DNA from: Bacteroides oleiciplenus YIT 12058
GTDB taxonomy: Bacteria; Bacteroidota; Bacteroidia; Bacteroidales; Bacteroidaceae
DNA length: 64,000 bases
Direction: 5' to 3'
Assembly (NCBI RefSeq): GCF_000315485.1
Contig: NZ_JH992941.1
Span: forward strand, 1,395,312-1,459,311
In this document: one piece after another, positions 17,979-26,508 of the stretch
Layout of the letters: each line of letters begins with the position of its first letter
How positions within the stretch are numbered: position 1 is the first letter of the stretch
Program-made: the position numbers and the translations under genes
Notes under the pieces: generated by a model
The model's input: only the letters and a program-made list of their open reading frames with translations
Told to the model about the DNA's origin: nothing
Database searches by the model: none

Positions 17979-19106
17979 TTAGCGTACCGAGAATTTATAG
18001 ATGCATTGGCTCTGATATTTCTCTCCCGGCCGTAACACAGCCGACGGCCACTCCGGTTTGTTAGGAGTGTCGGGATAGTGTTGCGTTTCCAGGCAAACGG
18101 CTGTACGGAAATTGTAGACAATTCCCTTCTTGCCGGTCAATGTACCGTCCAGGAAGTTACCGCAATAAACCTGTATGCCGGGCTCATTGGTGTAAACATC
18201 CAGAACGATGCCTGTGGCGGGTGATTCAAGTGTGGCACATACTTTATTTATGTCTCCTTGAGTATTCAGCACCCAGTTATGGTCGATGCCGTTTCCATTC
18301 TTCAACTGTGCGAAGTCCTGATTGATGTTGGCACCGATGGCAGTAGGTTGTCTGAAATCCATAGGAGTACCTTCAACGGTTGCTATTTCGCCGGTCGTCA
18401 TAAAAGTGCTGTCCACCGGAGTATAATGGTCGGCGTTCAGGGTCAACAGATAACTTGAATTATCCTTTGAAGGATTGCCATCCAGGTTGAAGTAAGAGTG
18501 GTTGGTCATATTGACAATGGTCGGTTTGTCCGTTTCCGCTTCATACTGTATGTCAATGGCGTTGTCATCCGTCAGTTTCATGGTGACGGTGCATTGAAAA
18601 TTACCCGGGAAACCTTCTTCTCCATCTTTTGCCAAATAAGTCAGTTGCACTTCTTGATTGCTCTTCTGAACGGCATTGAAGATGCGGTACTGGAAACCTT
18701 TCGGACCACCGTGCAGGCAGTGTCCGTAATTGTTCTGCGGCAATTGATATTCCACTCCGTCCAATGTGAAACGCCCCTGGTTAATACGGTTGGCGTATCG
18801 CCCGATGCTTGCTCCGAAGTCAGACGGATACTTGATGTAATCTTGTATGGAATCAAAACCTAATACGACATCTTTCATAATACCGTCTTTATCAGGCACC
18901 ATAACCGACACGATACGTCCGCCGAAATTGGTGATGCACACTTCCATATTGTTTTTGTTTGTCAGGACAAACAAATCGGTCTTTTCACCATTGACTTCTG
19001 TCTGAAAATTGCTTCTCTTTAATCCGGATGCGGTTAAGTCTTCTTTCATATTTGCGGTACATCCAACCATCAGGGCTGTGCATACCAAAAGAATCAGTTT
19101 ATTCAT
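17979..19106 (-). CDS. Aldose 1-epimerase (galactose mutarotase family) lipoprotein
   Basis: Interconverts alpha and beta anomers of free aldoses. From the ATG at 19106 the protein is 375 residues and begins with a lipoprotein signal (LVCTALMVGC, Cys16), so it probably sits in the periplasm. Family motifs are visible: NFGGRIVSVMVPD, GASIGRYANRINQG, HCLHGGPKGF, MTNHSYFNLDG and CLETQHYPDTPN, the last holding the catalytic Glu. An earlier in-frame ATG at 19181 lies inside the upstream GH43 gene and would bury the lipobox. Last gene of the long minus operon, 7 bases after GH43. It would speed turnover of arabinose, xylose or galactose released by its neighbours. Confidence 0.9.
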   Translation of the reverse strand: MNKLILLVCTALMVGCTANMKEDLTASGLKRSNFQTEVNGEKTDLFVLTNKNNMEVCITNFGGRIVSVMVPDKDGIMKDVVLGFDSIQDYIKYPSDFGASIGRYANRINQGRFTLDGVEYQLPQNNYGHCLHGGPKGFQYRIFNAVQKSNQEVQLTYLAKDGEEGFPGNFQCTVTMKLTDDNAIDIQYEAETDKPTIVNMTNHSYFNLDGNPSKDNSSYLLTLNADHYTPVDSTFMTTGEIATVEGTPMDFRQPTAIGANINQDFAQLKNGNGIDHNWVLNTQGDINKVCATLESPATGIVLDVYTNEPGIQVYCGNFLDGTLTGKKGIVYNFRTAVCLETQHYPDTPNKPEWPSAVLRPGEKYQSQCIYKFSVR

Positions 19107-19113
19107 ATTGCTT

Positions 19114-20667
19114 TTAATTAGATTGTTTCTCATAACGGAAGAAATCAACATCCACATATCCGCCGGCAGTTTGGGTGGCATAATTGAATATGGCGAACTT
19201 ATTACCCGTGAAGTGTGCCATGCTGAATATCATGTGGAACTTATCTCCCAATTGAGTCCAGTTACTATCGTCCAGACTATAAGAGAACACGGCATGGTCT
19301 GTAGTAAAGTCGCAGTCCATTTTCAGATATACGATATCCTGATTCAGTTCTTTGCGAGCTTTCTCTACATTACGGTCGGTCATCACTAAATACTTTTTAC
19401 CATTCTCCTTAATGACGGAAATAGTTCCCGGCTCTGAGCAGAAGGCTGCCAGACCAGTATGGTCACCATCATTCATATATGTAAGGTCAAGAGAGATGAC
19501 ACCGCTGCACTTCGGACCTTCCGTGCGTTGCGTCAGTGTGTTGCGTGCTTCAAAGATGTCCTTCACTACCTTTCCGGTCTTCAGGCGGAGGTATCCCGGA
19601 CGTTCGGTAAGTGTCCAGAGTGAATTATCCGGATTGTGGTTCCATTGCCAGGTCAGACCCAGTTTGGGAGACTTGTCAAAGTCATCGCTCACCACGAGTT
19701 CCGTCTTTTCATCATAACCTTGTACAGGTGTTTTCATTACCGGAGGCACTTTGCCGTTTTCATCGCCCAGTATCGGCCAACCATCCTCCCAACGGCAAGG
19801 CATCAATACCGGTACACGACCCACAGCCTCATGATCCTGAAACAACATAGCATACCATTCACCCTTCTCTGTGTCGATGAAGCAACCTTGTGCCACACCG
19901 TGGTTGGCATATCCAAGGTCGTCCGAGAGAATTGTTTTCATGTCGTAAGGTCCCGCCACTTTATCAGAGCGGAAGCAAAGCTGTGTGCGTATGCCACCTT
20001 CCGGCCACCAGATCAGGGTGAGATAATACTTACCGTCGAACTTATAAAAGTGCGTGCCTTCCAGCAAACCTTTCGGCTCACCGGGGATGACTTCTACCTG
20101 TAAGCCGTCGGGATTGATGCCGGACAGATCTTTGTTGAATTCAATAATGCGGATATGGCGTGCACCATAAGCCAGGTAGATTTTCCCGTCGTCATCGAAC
20201 AGCATGGAGGCATCGTGCAGGTATTCGTCGATTACTAACTTCTGTTCCCACGTTCCTGCCGGGTCTTTTGCCGTATAGATATAGGACTTGTTGCCAGTGC
20301 CGAAGAATACATAGAAGAGCCCGTCGTGATAGCGTAAAGAAGCTGCCCACTGTCCGCGGCTATAGATGTTGCCGCCTTCCAGATCGTTGTAGGGGCTTTC
20401 TTTGATTTCATCGAACACGTAACTGATGATTTTCCAGTTCACCATGTCCTTGGAGTGCATGATGGGGGCACCGGGAGACATGTGTGCAGTGGTACTTATC
20501 ATGTAGTAATCACTACCTACGCGTATCACGTCCACATCCGGCACATCCGAGTAGATGACAGGGTTTGTGAAGGTTGTTTCTTCTTTGGCTGCCTTCTTGC
20601 CGGCATTTGTGCAGCCGGCAAGGAGAAACAGAATAAGGCAACCTATCCATAAAAATGCTTTGTTCAT
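19114..20667 (-). CDS. GH43 glycosidase lipoprotein (subfamily 12-like), arabinofuranosidase/xylosidase
   Basis: A 517-residue lipoprotein (lipobox LLAGC, Cys19). The N-terminal five-bladed propeller carries the three GH43 acids: Asp in PDVDVIRVG (43-51), Asp in YLHDASMLFDDDG, and general-acid Glu in KGLLEGTHFYK. Residues beyond about 330 form a C-terminal beta-sandwich of the GH43_C2 kind (ECSGVISLDLT-like region, TQTAGGYVDVDFFRYE). This two-domain build is typical of GH43 enzymes acting on arabinoxylan side chains or xylo-oligosaccharides. The subfamily call is by resemblance. It lies between the GH2-GH43 fusion and the aldose epimerase in a tight operon. Confidence 0.85.
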   Translation of the reverse strand: MNKAFLWIGCLILFLLAGCTNAGKKAAKEETTFTNPVIYSDVPDVDVIRVGSDYYMISTTAHMSPGAPIMHSKDMVNWKIISYVFDEIKESPYNDLEGGNIYSRGQWAASLRYHDGLFYVFFGTGNKSYIYTAKDPAGTWEQKLVIDEYLHDASMLFDDDGKIYLAYGARHIRIIEFNKDLSGINPDGLQVEVIPGEPKGLLEGTHFYKFDGKYYLTLIWWPEGGIRTQLCFRSDKVAGPYDMKTILSDDLGYANHGVAQGCFIDTEKGEWYAMLFQDHEAVGRVPVLMPCRWEDGWPILGDENGKVPPVMKTPVQGYDEKTELVVSDDFDKSPKLGLTWQWNHNPDNSLWTLTERPGYLRLKTGKVVKDIFEARNTLTQRTEGPKCSGVISLDLTYMNDGDHTGLAAFCSEPGTISVIKENGKKYLVMTDRNVEKARKELNQDIVYLKMDCDFTTDHAVFSYSLDDSNWTQLGDKFHMIFSMAHFTGNKFAIFNYATQTAGGYVDVDFFRYEKQSN

Positions 20668-20693
20668 AATCGTTTATAGGTTTCAGTGAGTTA

Positions 20694-23561
20694 TTATTTA
20701 ACCTGTGTACCCGATGGCTTTTTCAACCGCGTACTTTTAGGGTAAGGAGTACCAAATACAGGATAATCGTCCGCTTTCCATTCTATCTTCTGGGTGCGTG
20801 GAGATCTTGTATCGCCCATACCCGGAGGGTCAGTCTGGGTGTCACGTGCATGATAAAGGATGTAATGCTCTTTACCATCGGGAGATTTGAAGAAGCTGTT
20901 GTGTCCTGTTCCGTACACGCCATTCTCGGGTGACTGGCGGAATAGGGGCTGAGGCGATTTCTTCCAGGATGCCGGGTCCAGCAAATCTGCATTGGTGTCT
21001 GCTGTCAACATACCCAAAGCATAGTACGGAGTCCATACACCGCTTGCCGAATAAACGACGTGGATGTACTTTCCTTTAGGACTTTTCAGAGGTTGAGGCC
21101 CTTCGTTTACAAATACTTTGTGCGGGGGATTCCAGCCATTATCATTCTTATAGTGTCTTTCCCAGTCCAGTTCCGGCTTGGAAATCAGTACTCTTTCGGA
21201 ACCAAGAGTCCATGGATTTTTCATCTCGGCAATGTAGATACATTGAGTCTCTGTATCTACGCGGCGTGTCTGCCAACCGGACCATACCATATACAGTTTT
21301 CCCTTGTTCTCGAATACCGAACCGTCGATGGCCCAGTTGTTATCTTTGTCGGTGCTGATGCGACCTTTCATTACAAATTCGCCTTCAAACGGATCTTTGT
21401 TTACATTCTCCAGTACGTACATCTGATGGTTGTCCGAGTTGCCGTCATCTGCTGCATAATAGATGTACCATTTTCCGTCGATGTTATGGATTTCGGGTGC
21501 CCAAAGATTATGTTTGTTCGATGGGTCGGTAGGAATCCAGATGGTCTTCTTCTCCGCATTGCGGATGTTGGTCACGTCCTTCGTTTTCCAGAGGACGAGA
21601 CTGTCGACCATGGTGTGCATGTAATAATAGCAACCATCGTGCCACAGTGCCCAGGGATCGGGACCATAATTGAGCAACGGATTGGTGTATGTATCTGCCA
21701 CATCTTCAGGATTCTTGCTGAAGATGTCATGAATCAGTTTCGTGTCAAATTTAGGAGTGCGGTCATAGTAGTAGATACCGTTCTGTTCCTGTTCAACATC
21801 AGTCAACTGGGTGTAGCAATATCCCCATACCTGGTCTTTCAGTTCAAGAATACCATTCATCTGACCTTCCAGACGTTCCAGGAATTCTTTTTCTGTCTTT
21901 GGCGGTGTGCCGTATCCCCATGACTGTGTGCTGGAGTTGGTCTTATCCTGATCTTTCACCCATTTGATGCCACCTACTTCATCTATCAGATAAGGCATTT
22001 TGCCATCATATACCGGGAAGTCGTACATCTCATTCTGGCGCAAGCCGTTGAAACCGATATTGGCGGATGGAACTCCTATGGCATAGTTGGGAGCCTGGAA
22101 GAACTTGCCGTCCTTGTAGATGATGTCTTTCAGCTTGGCAGGATCCTGTTCATAGTTGTGTACAGTCCATATGTCCGTTTTGATGTGGCAACCACCGCTG
22201 GCGTCGTTTACAGGACGGGTGGGGTCGAGTGATTTGGTCAGATTGTATAAATCCGTCGTAAAGCGGGGATATTGCACTCTATCCGGCCACCATTCTTCGT
22301 TCATCGGTGTCCAGATCAATAAAGAAGGGTGATTGCGGTCACGAAGCACCAGTTCCGACCATTCCATCAGGAAGTTGCGAGCTACTTCTATGCTGTTGGC
22401 ATCCATACCCCAGCTTGGAGCTTCGCCCCAGGTGATGTATCCCAGTTTGTCCGCCCAATAGTAGAAACGTTCTTCGAATGCTTTCTGATGCAGACGTGCA
22501 CCGTTGAAGCCGGCAGCCATCGATAGCTCGATGTCACGTTTTAGTGCTTCGTCGGTAGGAGCTGTCCAGATGCCATCGGGATAGAAGCCCTGATCCAGTA
22601 CCAAGCGTTGATAGTAGGGTTTGTTATTCAGATAAATCTTATTTCCTTCGATATGCACTTTGCGCATACCGATGTAAGAAGAAACCTCATCAATCACTTT
22701 TCCTGCCGGATCGATGACCTGATAAGTGATGTCGTATAAGAAAGGAGACTCTGGCGACCAGAGTTTGGCTTTCTTCACCGGAAGCACAGCTACGGAGCTG
22801 TTCGTGCCTTTCACGGTGGTGGAAGCAACTACCTTGCTACCGTCTTTCAGTATTATTTTCAGTTTGTTGTTGCTGTCACTGTAGAAGGCAGGCCATACTA
22901 TTAATTGCTCCTGATCCACGTCGGCAATAGCCTGTACGGACTTCAAGCCGGAAGGATTGACCGCTTCCATCCATACCGTCTGCCAGATACCTGTGGTGCG
23001 GGTGTAGTTACAACCATAGGAGCCGAATTGCAAACTTTGTTTTCCGGCACTCTGCATAGCCGAGCGCAGGTCGCTGGATGCACGCACCACCAGATGGTGT
23101 TTCTTTCCGGGAGTCACCAACTTCGTGATGTCGATGCTGAACGAGGAACTGCCACCAAAATGACGGCCTGCCAGGGTTCCGTCGATGTAGATTTCCGAAT
23201 TGAAATAAACGGCTCCGAAGTTCAGCAATACATTCTTTCCGCTCCAATCCTGCGGAACACTGATTTCTCTATGGTACCAGATGTGATTGATGAAGTCCTT
23301 GTGTTCTACACCGGACAGACTGCTCTCAGGGCAGAAAGGCACTGTTATCTTTCCGTCGAAAGACGTAGCCTTGGGGTAGCCCTGTTCCATACCCGAATTG
23401 GCAAAGTCGAATGTGTAATCCCATTCGCCGTTCAGGTTCATCCATGTTGCCCGCTCAAACTGTGGGCGGGGATATTCCTTCCGTGGAACATCTGCGGCAT
23501 TCACCTGGAATGCCATGCCGGCAGCCAATAAGGCTGCAATCAAGATTTTCTTTATTTCCAT
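20694..23561 (-). CDS. GH2-GH43 fusion glycosidase
   Basis: A 955-residue secreted protein joining two catalytic modules. Signal peptide 1-22. Residues about 25-610 are GH2: sugar-binding sandwich (MNLNGEWDYTFD), immunoglobulin-like domain, then barrel with acid/base E422 in PMNEEWW and nucleophile E528 in YLIDEVGG. Residues about 625-950 are GH43, with base D635 in YGPDPWALW, Asp in WAIDGSVF and general-acid Glu in FVNEGPQPLK. The GH43 half is strikingly similar, roughly four residues in five by eye, to the stand-alone enzyme at 56946-58073. The fusion suggests two sugars of one side chain are removed in sequence. GH2 specificity (galactoside, arabinopyranoside or other) is open. Five bases separate it from GH115. 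Confidence 0.9.
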   Translation of the reverse strand: MEIKKILIAALLAAGMAFQVNAADVPRKEYPRPQFERATWMNLNGEWDYTFDFANSGMEQGYPKATSFDGKITVPFCPESSLSGVEHKDFINHIWYHREISVPQDWSGKNVLLNFGAVYFNSEIYIDGTLAGRHFGGSSSFSIDITKLVTPGKKHHLVVRASSDLRSAMQSAGKQSLQFGSYGCNYTRTTGIWQTVWMEAVNPSGLKSVQAIADVDQEQLIVWPAFYSDSNNKLKIILKDGSKVVASTTVKGTNSSVAVLPVKKAKLWSPESPFLYDITYQVIDPAGKVIDEVSSYIGMRKVHIEGNKIYLNNKPYYQRLVLDQGFYPDGIWTAPTDEALKRDIELSMAAGFNGARLHQKAFEERFYYWADKLGYITWGEAPSWGMDANSIEVARNFLMEWSELVLRDRNHPSLLIWTPMNEEWWPDRVQYPRFTTDLYNLTKSLDPTRPVNDASGGCHIKTDIWTVHNYEQDPAKLKDIIYKDGKFFQAPNYAIGVPSANIGFNGLRQNEMYDFPVYDGKMPYLIDEVGGIKWVKDQDKTNSSTQSWGYGTPPKTEKEFLERLEGQMNGILELKDQVWGYCYTQLTDVEQEQNGIYYYDRTPKFDTKLIHDIFSKNPEDVADTYTNPLLNYGPDPWALWHDGCYYYMHTMVDSLVLWKTKDVTNIRNAEKKTIWIPTDPSNKHNLWAPEIHNIDGKWYIYYAADDGNSDNHQMYVLENVNKDPFEGEFVMKGRISTDKDNNWAIDGSVFENKGKLYMVWSGWQTRRVDTETQCIYIAEMKNPWTLGSERVLISKPELDWERHYKNDNGWNPPHKVFVNEGPQPLKSPKGKYIHVVYSASGVWTPYYALGMLTADTNADLLDPASWKKSPQPLFRQSPENGVYGTGHNSFFKSPDGKEHYILYHARDTQTDPPGMGDTRSPRTQKIEWKADDYPVFGTPYPKSTRLKKPSGTQVK

Positions 23562-23566
23562 AATTC

Positions 23567-26473
23567 TTATTTTATATATGTTACGTTAGGACCTAAGTAA
23601 GAGCGCTTCATTCCGCCGAAGTCAATGACTACCTTCTGGATAATCATGCCCGGATCGGCGCAGATAAGCTTCAGGGTATGTTTGCCGGGCTTGTCCACAT
23701 TCACATTGATCGTGCTGATGGCGCTGTTGCGGAATACATTCAGTCTCCATTGGCTGGAGTACTCTCTGGATGAAGTAGTCATCCACTGCACCATGCCATT
23801 GTCAATCATGACACCGTAGCGCGTATCGTGCTTGGAGTCGATGGGAAACAGGGGCAAGGCATAAATATGCACGGTTGCATTGCCGCCATTGAAGGTGTAG
23901 AAATCATACTCAGCCTTGGGACTCTTGTTGGTGAACCACATATTGGGTACGGACTGGGTGGCTTCTCCCAACTGCACGCAGTCGTTCTCGTATCCCAATC
24001 CCTTGATGGCTTTAATCTGTATGCTGTTGTTCTCCACTTTCCGGTGGAACTTGCCCGCATTGATGGAAACGCATCCGTTGTCTTCCACATAGAGCCCTTT
24101 CAGTTCTTCCACTGTAGGGCTGGCGGGGTTAAAAACAGGCACGAACACTTTCTTCGTCCGGTTGCCGGATGTCAGTTCAATTTCTCCGGTGATATCATCG
24201 CCCTGGGGCACTTTAGTCCAGTCGATGGAGACTGTGATTCTGTCTTGCGCAGTCACTTTGCCTGTGCTGCGGCTGAGTTTAATCCAGTTCTCCTTGGTAG
24301 TTGCTTTCCAATTGAAAGGCTTGCTGCCTCTGTTGTACAGTTCGATGAACGAGCTGTTCTTTGTGTAAGGATTCACACAGGGAAGCACGTGCATGGCTCC
24401 CATGCCGTAAGTACAGTCCTGTCCCGGAATGAAGATTTGCATATCGGCCTCTGTGGGGACTATTATGTTCTCTACCGGGGGCATATTTTGATAAGTTGCC
24501 GTCCATCCCGGAGTGATTGACATCATGTGGTTCCATTTGCCGTTCAGCAAGGAATTAAAATGATCTGTATAGTATGCCAGACTGTCTTGATAGGATTTTA
24601 CCTGGTCGGCAAGTATGTTCGTAGCTGCACGTCCCTGGCGGGCGTACCAACGATTTTGTTGGGCTACTAACATTTTCTTATTCATCAGGGCGGCACCTTT
24701 CACTGGATAATGAACCAGTTCATAGTAAGCCGCCTGATATTCTTTGGGAAGCGATTTCCATATCTTTTCGCTTTTGTCGGCAATGCGGTCATACTCCTTC
24801 ATGCGGTTCTCCGCTTCGTTGTAGTTGATGAAAGAGAAATCAGTATCGATAATTCGTTCGCGTTCCTGGTGGTTGTTCCACTCGTAGCCCCATCCCATTG
24901 ACTCCGGCTTGTGCTGGAATGCCAGGAGGTAATAGCTGTCGAAGATGTCGGTCAGGTCCTCTTTATGCTTGGAGCCAAAGAGGGTGGCAAGGAATTCCGC
25001 TTCGTAAGTATACGTTTTTTCAAAGTTGAAGCTCTCTACATCCCATGCCATATCGAGGAAGAATTTCATGCCGAGTTCGCCGGGTTTGATGTCGCCCACG
25101 TTCAGTAGCCAGTAGCGAGTAGCGCCCGTGTCGTAGGCTTTGCGCATTTCCTCATAAATCAGTGCGGGAGGGGTGGTGTTGATCCACAGGTAATCGTGAG
25201 GCTCGCCACAATAGGAGATATGGTAGTAGACGCCTGAGCCACCTTTGCGTTTCTGTTCATCTTTATTGCTCAGTCTTTTCAGGTAGCCATAATTATCGTC
25301 CGGCCATACCAGAGTCACGTAATCGGGCACTTTCAATCCTTTTTCATAGATGTCCATCACCTCCTTATAAGGGACAAATTGCTGGGGAATGGAATCAATG
25401 TCCTGGTTGATGTGCTTGGCCAATATATTCCGTTGGTCATTCAGCACTTCTTCCATCAGGCTGACTTCATTGTCCTTGGTTACGCCTACCAGACCACTGT
25501 CATGGATGCCGCGCATGGCAAGGGTATAGAAGTTTTCGTAGGGTCCGTTCTCAGAGATGCGTTTATCCAGCACCTTGTTGATGCCGTCTTTATTGGTGAT
25601 GTAGTTCCAGTCGCCCATCGGGTCTTTGAACCACTCCGTTACGTTGTTAAATAGCAGAGGCTCACAATGAGAGGAAGTCATGACAATGCCGTAGCTATCG
25701 GCCACTTCCTTGTTCTGCGGATACTTGTTGAAGGCACCGGAACCCGGATGCATGGCGGGAGCCAGCATATTGCCTTTCATGCGAAGAATTAACTCGCAGA
25801 CCTTGGCATAGGTCTTGGGACCAATGTCACCCAGCTCCGGGTCAAAGGTTTTGGCAGCCCAGGGAGTGATACCCCAGCCTTCGTCGTTGATGAATATGCC
25901 GCGATACTTGATGGAGGGAGCTTTAGAAACATATTCGGTTGTCTCCAGATAGATAGCCTTTTGTTTCCTGACCGGTACGTCGGACCACCAGTATAAGGGG
26001 GATACTCCCATTGCTTCCGACAGGGCAAATGTACCGTAAGCTGTTCCGCGACGGTCGCAACCGGCAACAACCAAAGCTCTGTCCACACCTTTGAAGGGGC
26101 GGTCCACTACTTTGATGACGTATTGCTCCCAGCCGTTCCGGATGGAAGAAACGTCCAGTTTATTCTTCTTTACTAAATCGTCGATGAACTTGTTGCGTCC
26201 CAATGTTCCGATGATGACCGTCTCTTTTTCTTTGATAGATTTGGAATCGGATACAATTCCTTTGGTTCCCGTTACCCGTTCAAGGTCTTCGGCGAATAAG
26301 TGGGATACTTTGTTCACCACCTCATAATCGGCAGCATCTATCTGTATGTTACAGGTTTTACCATTGGCATGCAATGGGAAGTCTGTAGCCGATTTCTGCC
26401 GGTCGTTTACTTTTATCTGCGCAAATGTATGGGTGGCACACGCAAGTAAAAGGAGGAGGAATAGTTTTCTCAT
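23567..26473 (-). CDS. GH115 xylan alpha-1,2-(4-O-methyl)-glucuronidase
   Basis: GH115 enzymes cut glucuronic acid or 4-O-methylglucuronic acid from internal xylose units of xylan. From the ATG at 26473 the protein has 968 residues and starts with a signal peptide (MRKLFLLLLLACATHTFAQ). Family regions are clear: YGTFALSEAMGVSPLYWWSD, KYRGIFINDEGWGITPW, MLAPAMHPGSGAFNKYPQN, VTLVWPDDNYGYLKR, SGVYYHISYCGEPHDYLW and RYWLLNVGDIKPGELGM; the C-terminal third has a further sandwich domain. An upstream ATG at 26494 adds only seven residues before the signal. It is the key marker that this operon handles glucuronoxylan and the best clue to the substrate of the methyl-transfer genes at the operon head. 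Confidence 0.92.
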   Translation of the reverse strand: MRKLFLLLLLACATHTFAQIKVNDRQKSATDFPLHANGKTCNIQIDAADYEVVNKVSHLFAEDLERVTGTKGIVSDSKSIKEKETVIIGTLGRNKFIDDLVKKNKLDVSSIRNGWEQYVIKVVDRPFKGVDRALVVAGCDRRGTAYGTFALSEAMGVSPLYWWSDVPVRKQKAIYLETTEYVSKAPSIKYRGIFINDEGWGITPWAAKTFDPELGDIGPKTYAKVCELILRMKGNMLAPAMHPGSGAFNKYPQNKEVADSYGIVMTSSHCEPLLFNNVTEWFKDPMGDWNYITNKDGINKVLDKRISENGPYENFYTLAMRGIHDSGLVGVTKDNEVSLMEEVLNDQRNILAKHINQDIDSIPQQFVPYKEVMDIYEKGLKVPDYVTLVWPDDNYGYLKRLSNKDEQKRKGGSGVYYHISYCGEPHDYLWINTTPPALIYEEMRKAYDTGATRYWLLNVGDIKPGELGMKFFLDMAWDVESFNFEKTYTYEAEFLATLFGSKHKEDLTDIFDSYYLLAFQHKPESMGWGYEWNNHQERERIIDTDFSFINYNEAENRMKEYDRIADKSEKIWKSLPKEYQAAYYELVHYPVKGAALMNKKMLVAQQNRWYARQGRAATNILADQVKSYQDSLAYYTDHFNSLLNGKWNHMMSITPGWTATYQNMPPVENIIVPTEADMQIFIPGQDCTYGMGAMHVLPCVNPYTKNSSFIELYNRGSKPFNWKATTKENWIKLSRSTGKVTAQDRITVSIDWTKVPQGDDITGEIELTSGNRTKKVFVPVFNPASPTVEELKGLYVEDNGCVSINAGKFHRKVENNSIQIKAIKGLGYENDCVQLGEATQSVPNMWFTNKSPKAEYDFYTFNGGNATVHIYALPLFPIDSKHDTRYGVMIDNGMVQWMTTSSREYSSQWRLNVFRNSAISTINVNVDKPGKHTLKLICADPGMIIQKVVIDFGGMKRSYLGPNVTYIK

Positions 26474-26508
26474 AATGCTACGTTTGTATATCATTCTTTT
26501 TAGTGTAT

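Noticed and set aside
19107..19181. An N-terminal extension of the aldose epimerase to an ATG at 19181
   Set aside because: It overlaps the end of the GH43 gene and would move the lipobox far from the N-terminus.
21060..21923. A 287-codon plus-strand open frame, with a similar one opposite the GH43 near 57000
   Set aside because: Both are antisense to the duplicated GH43 module; their similarity follows from the duplicated coding strand.
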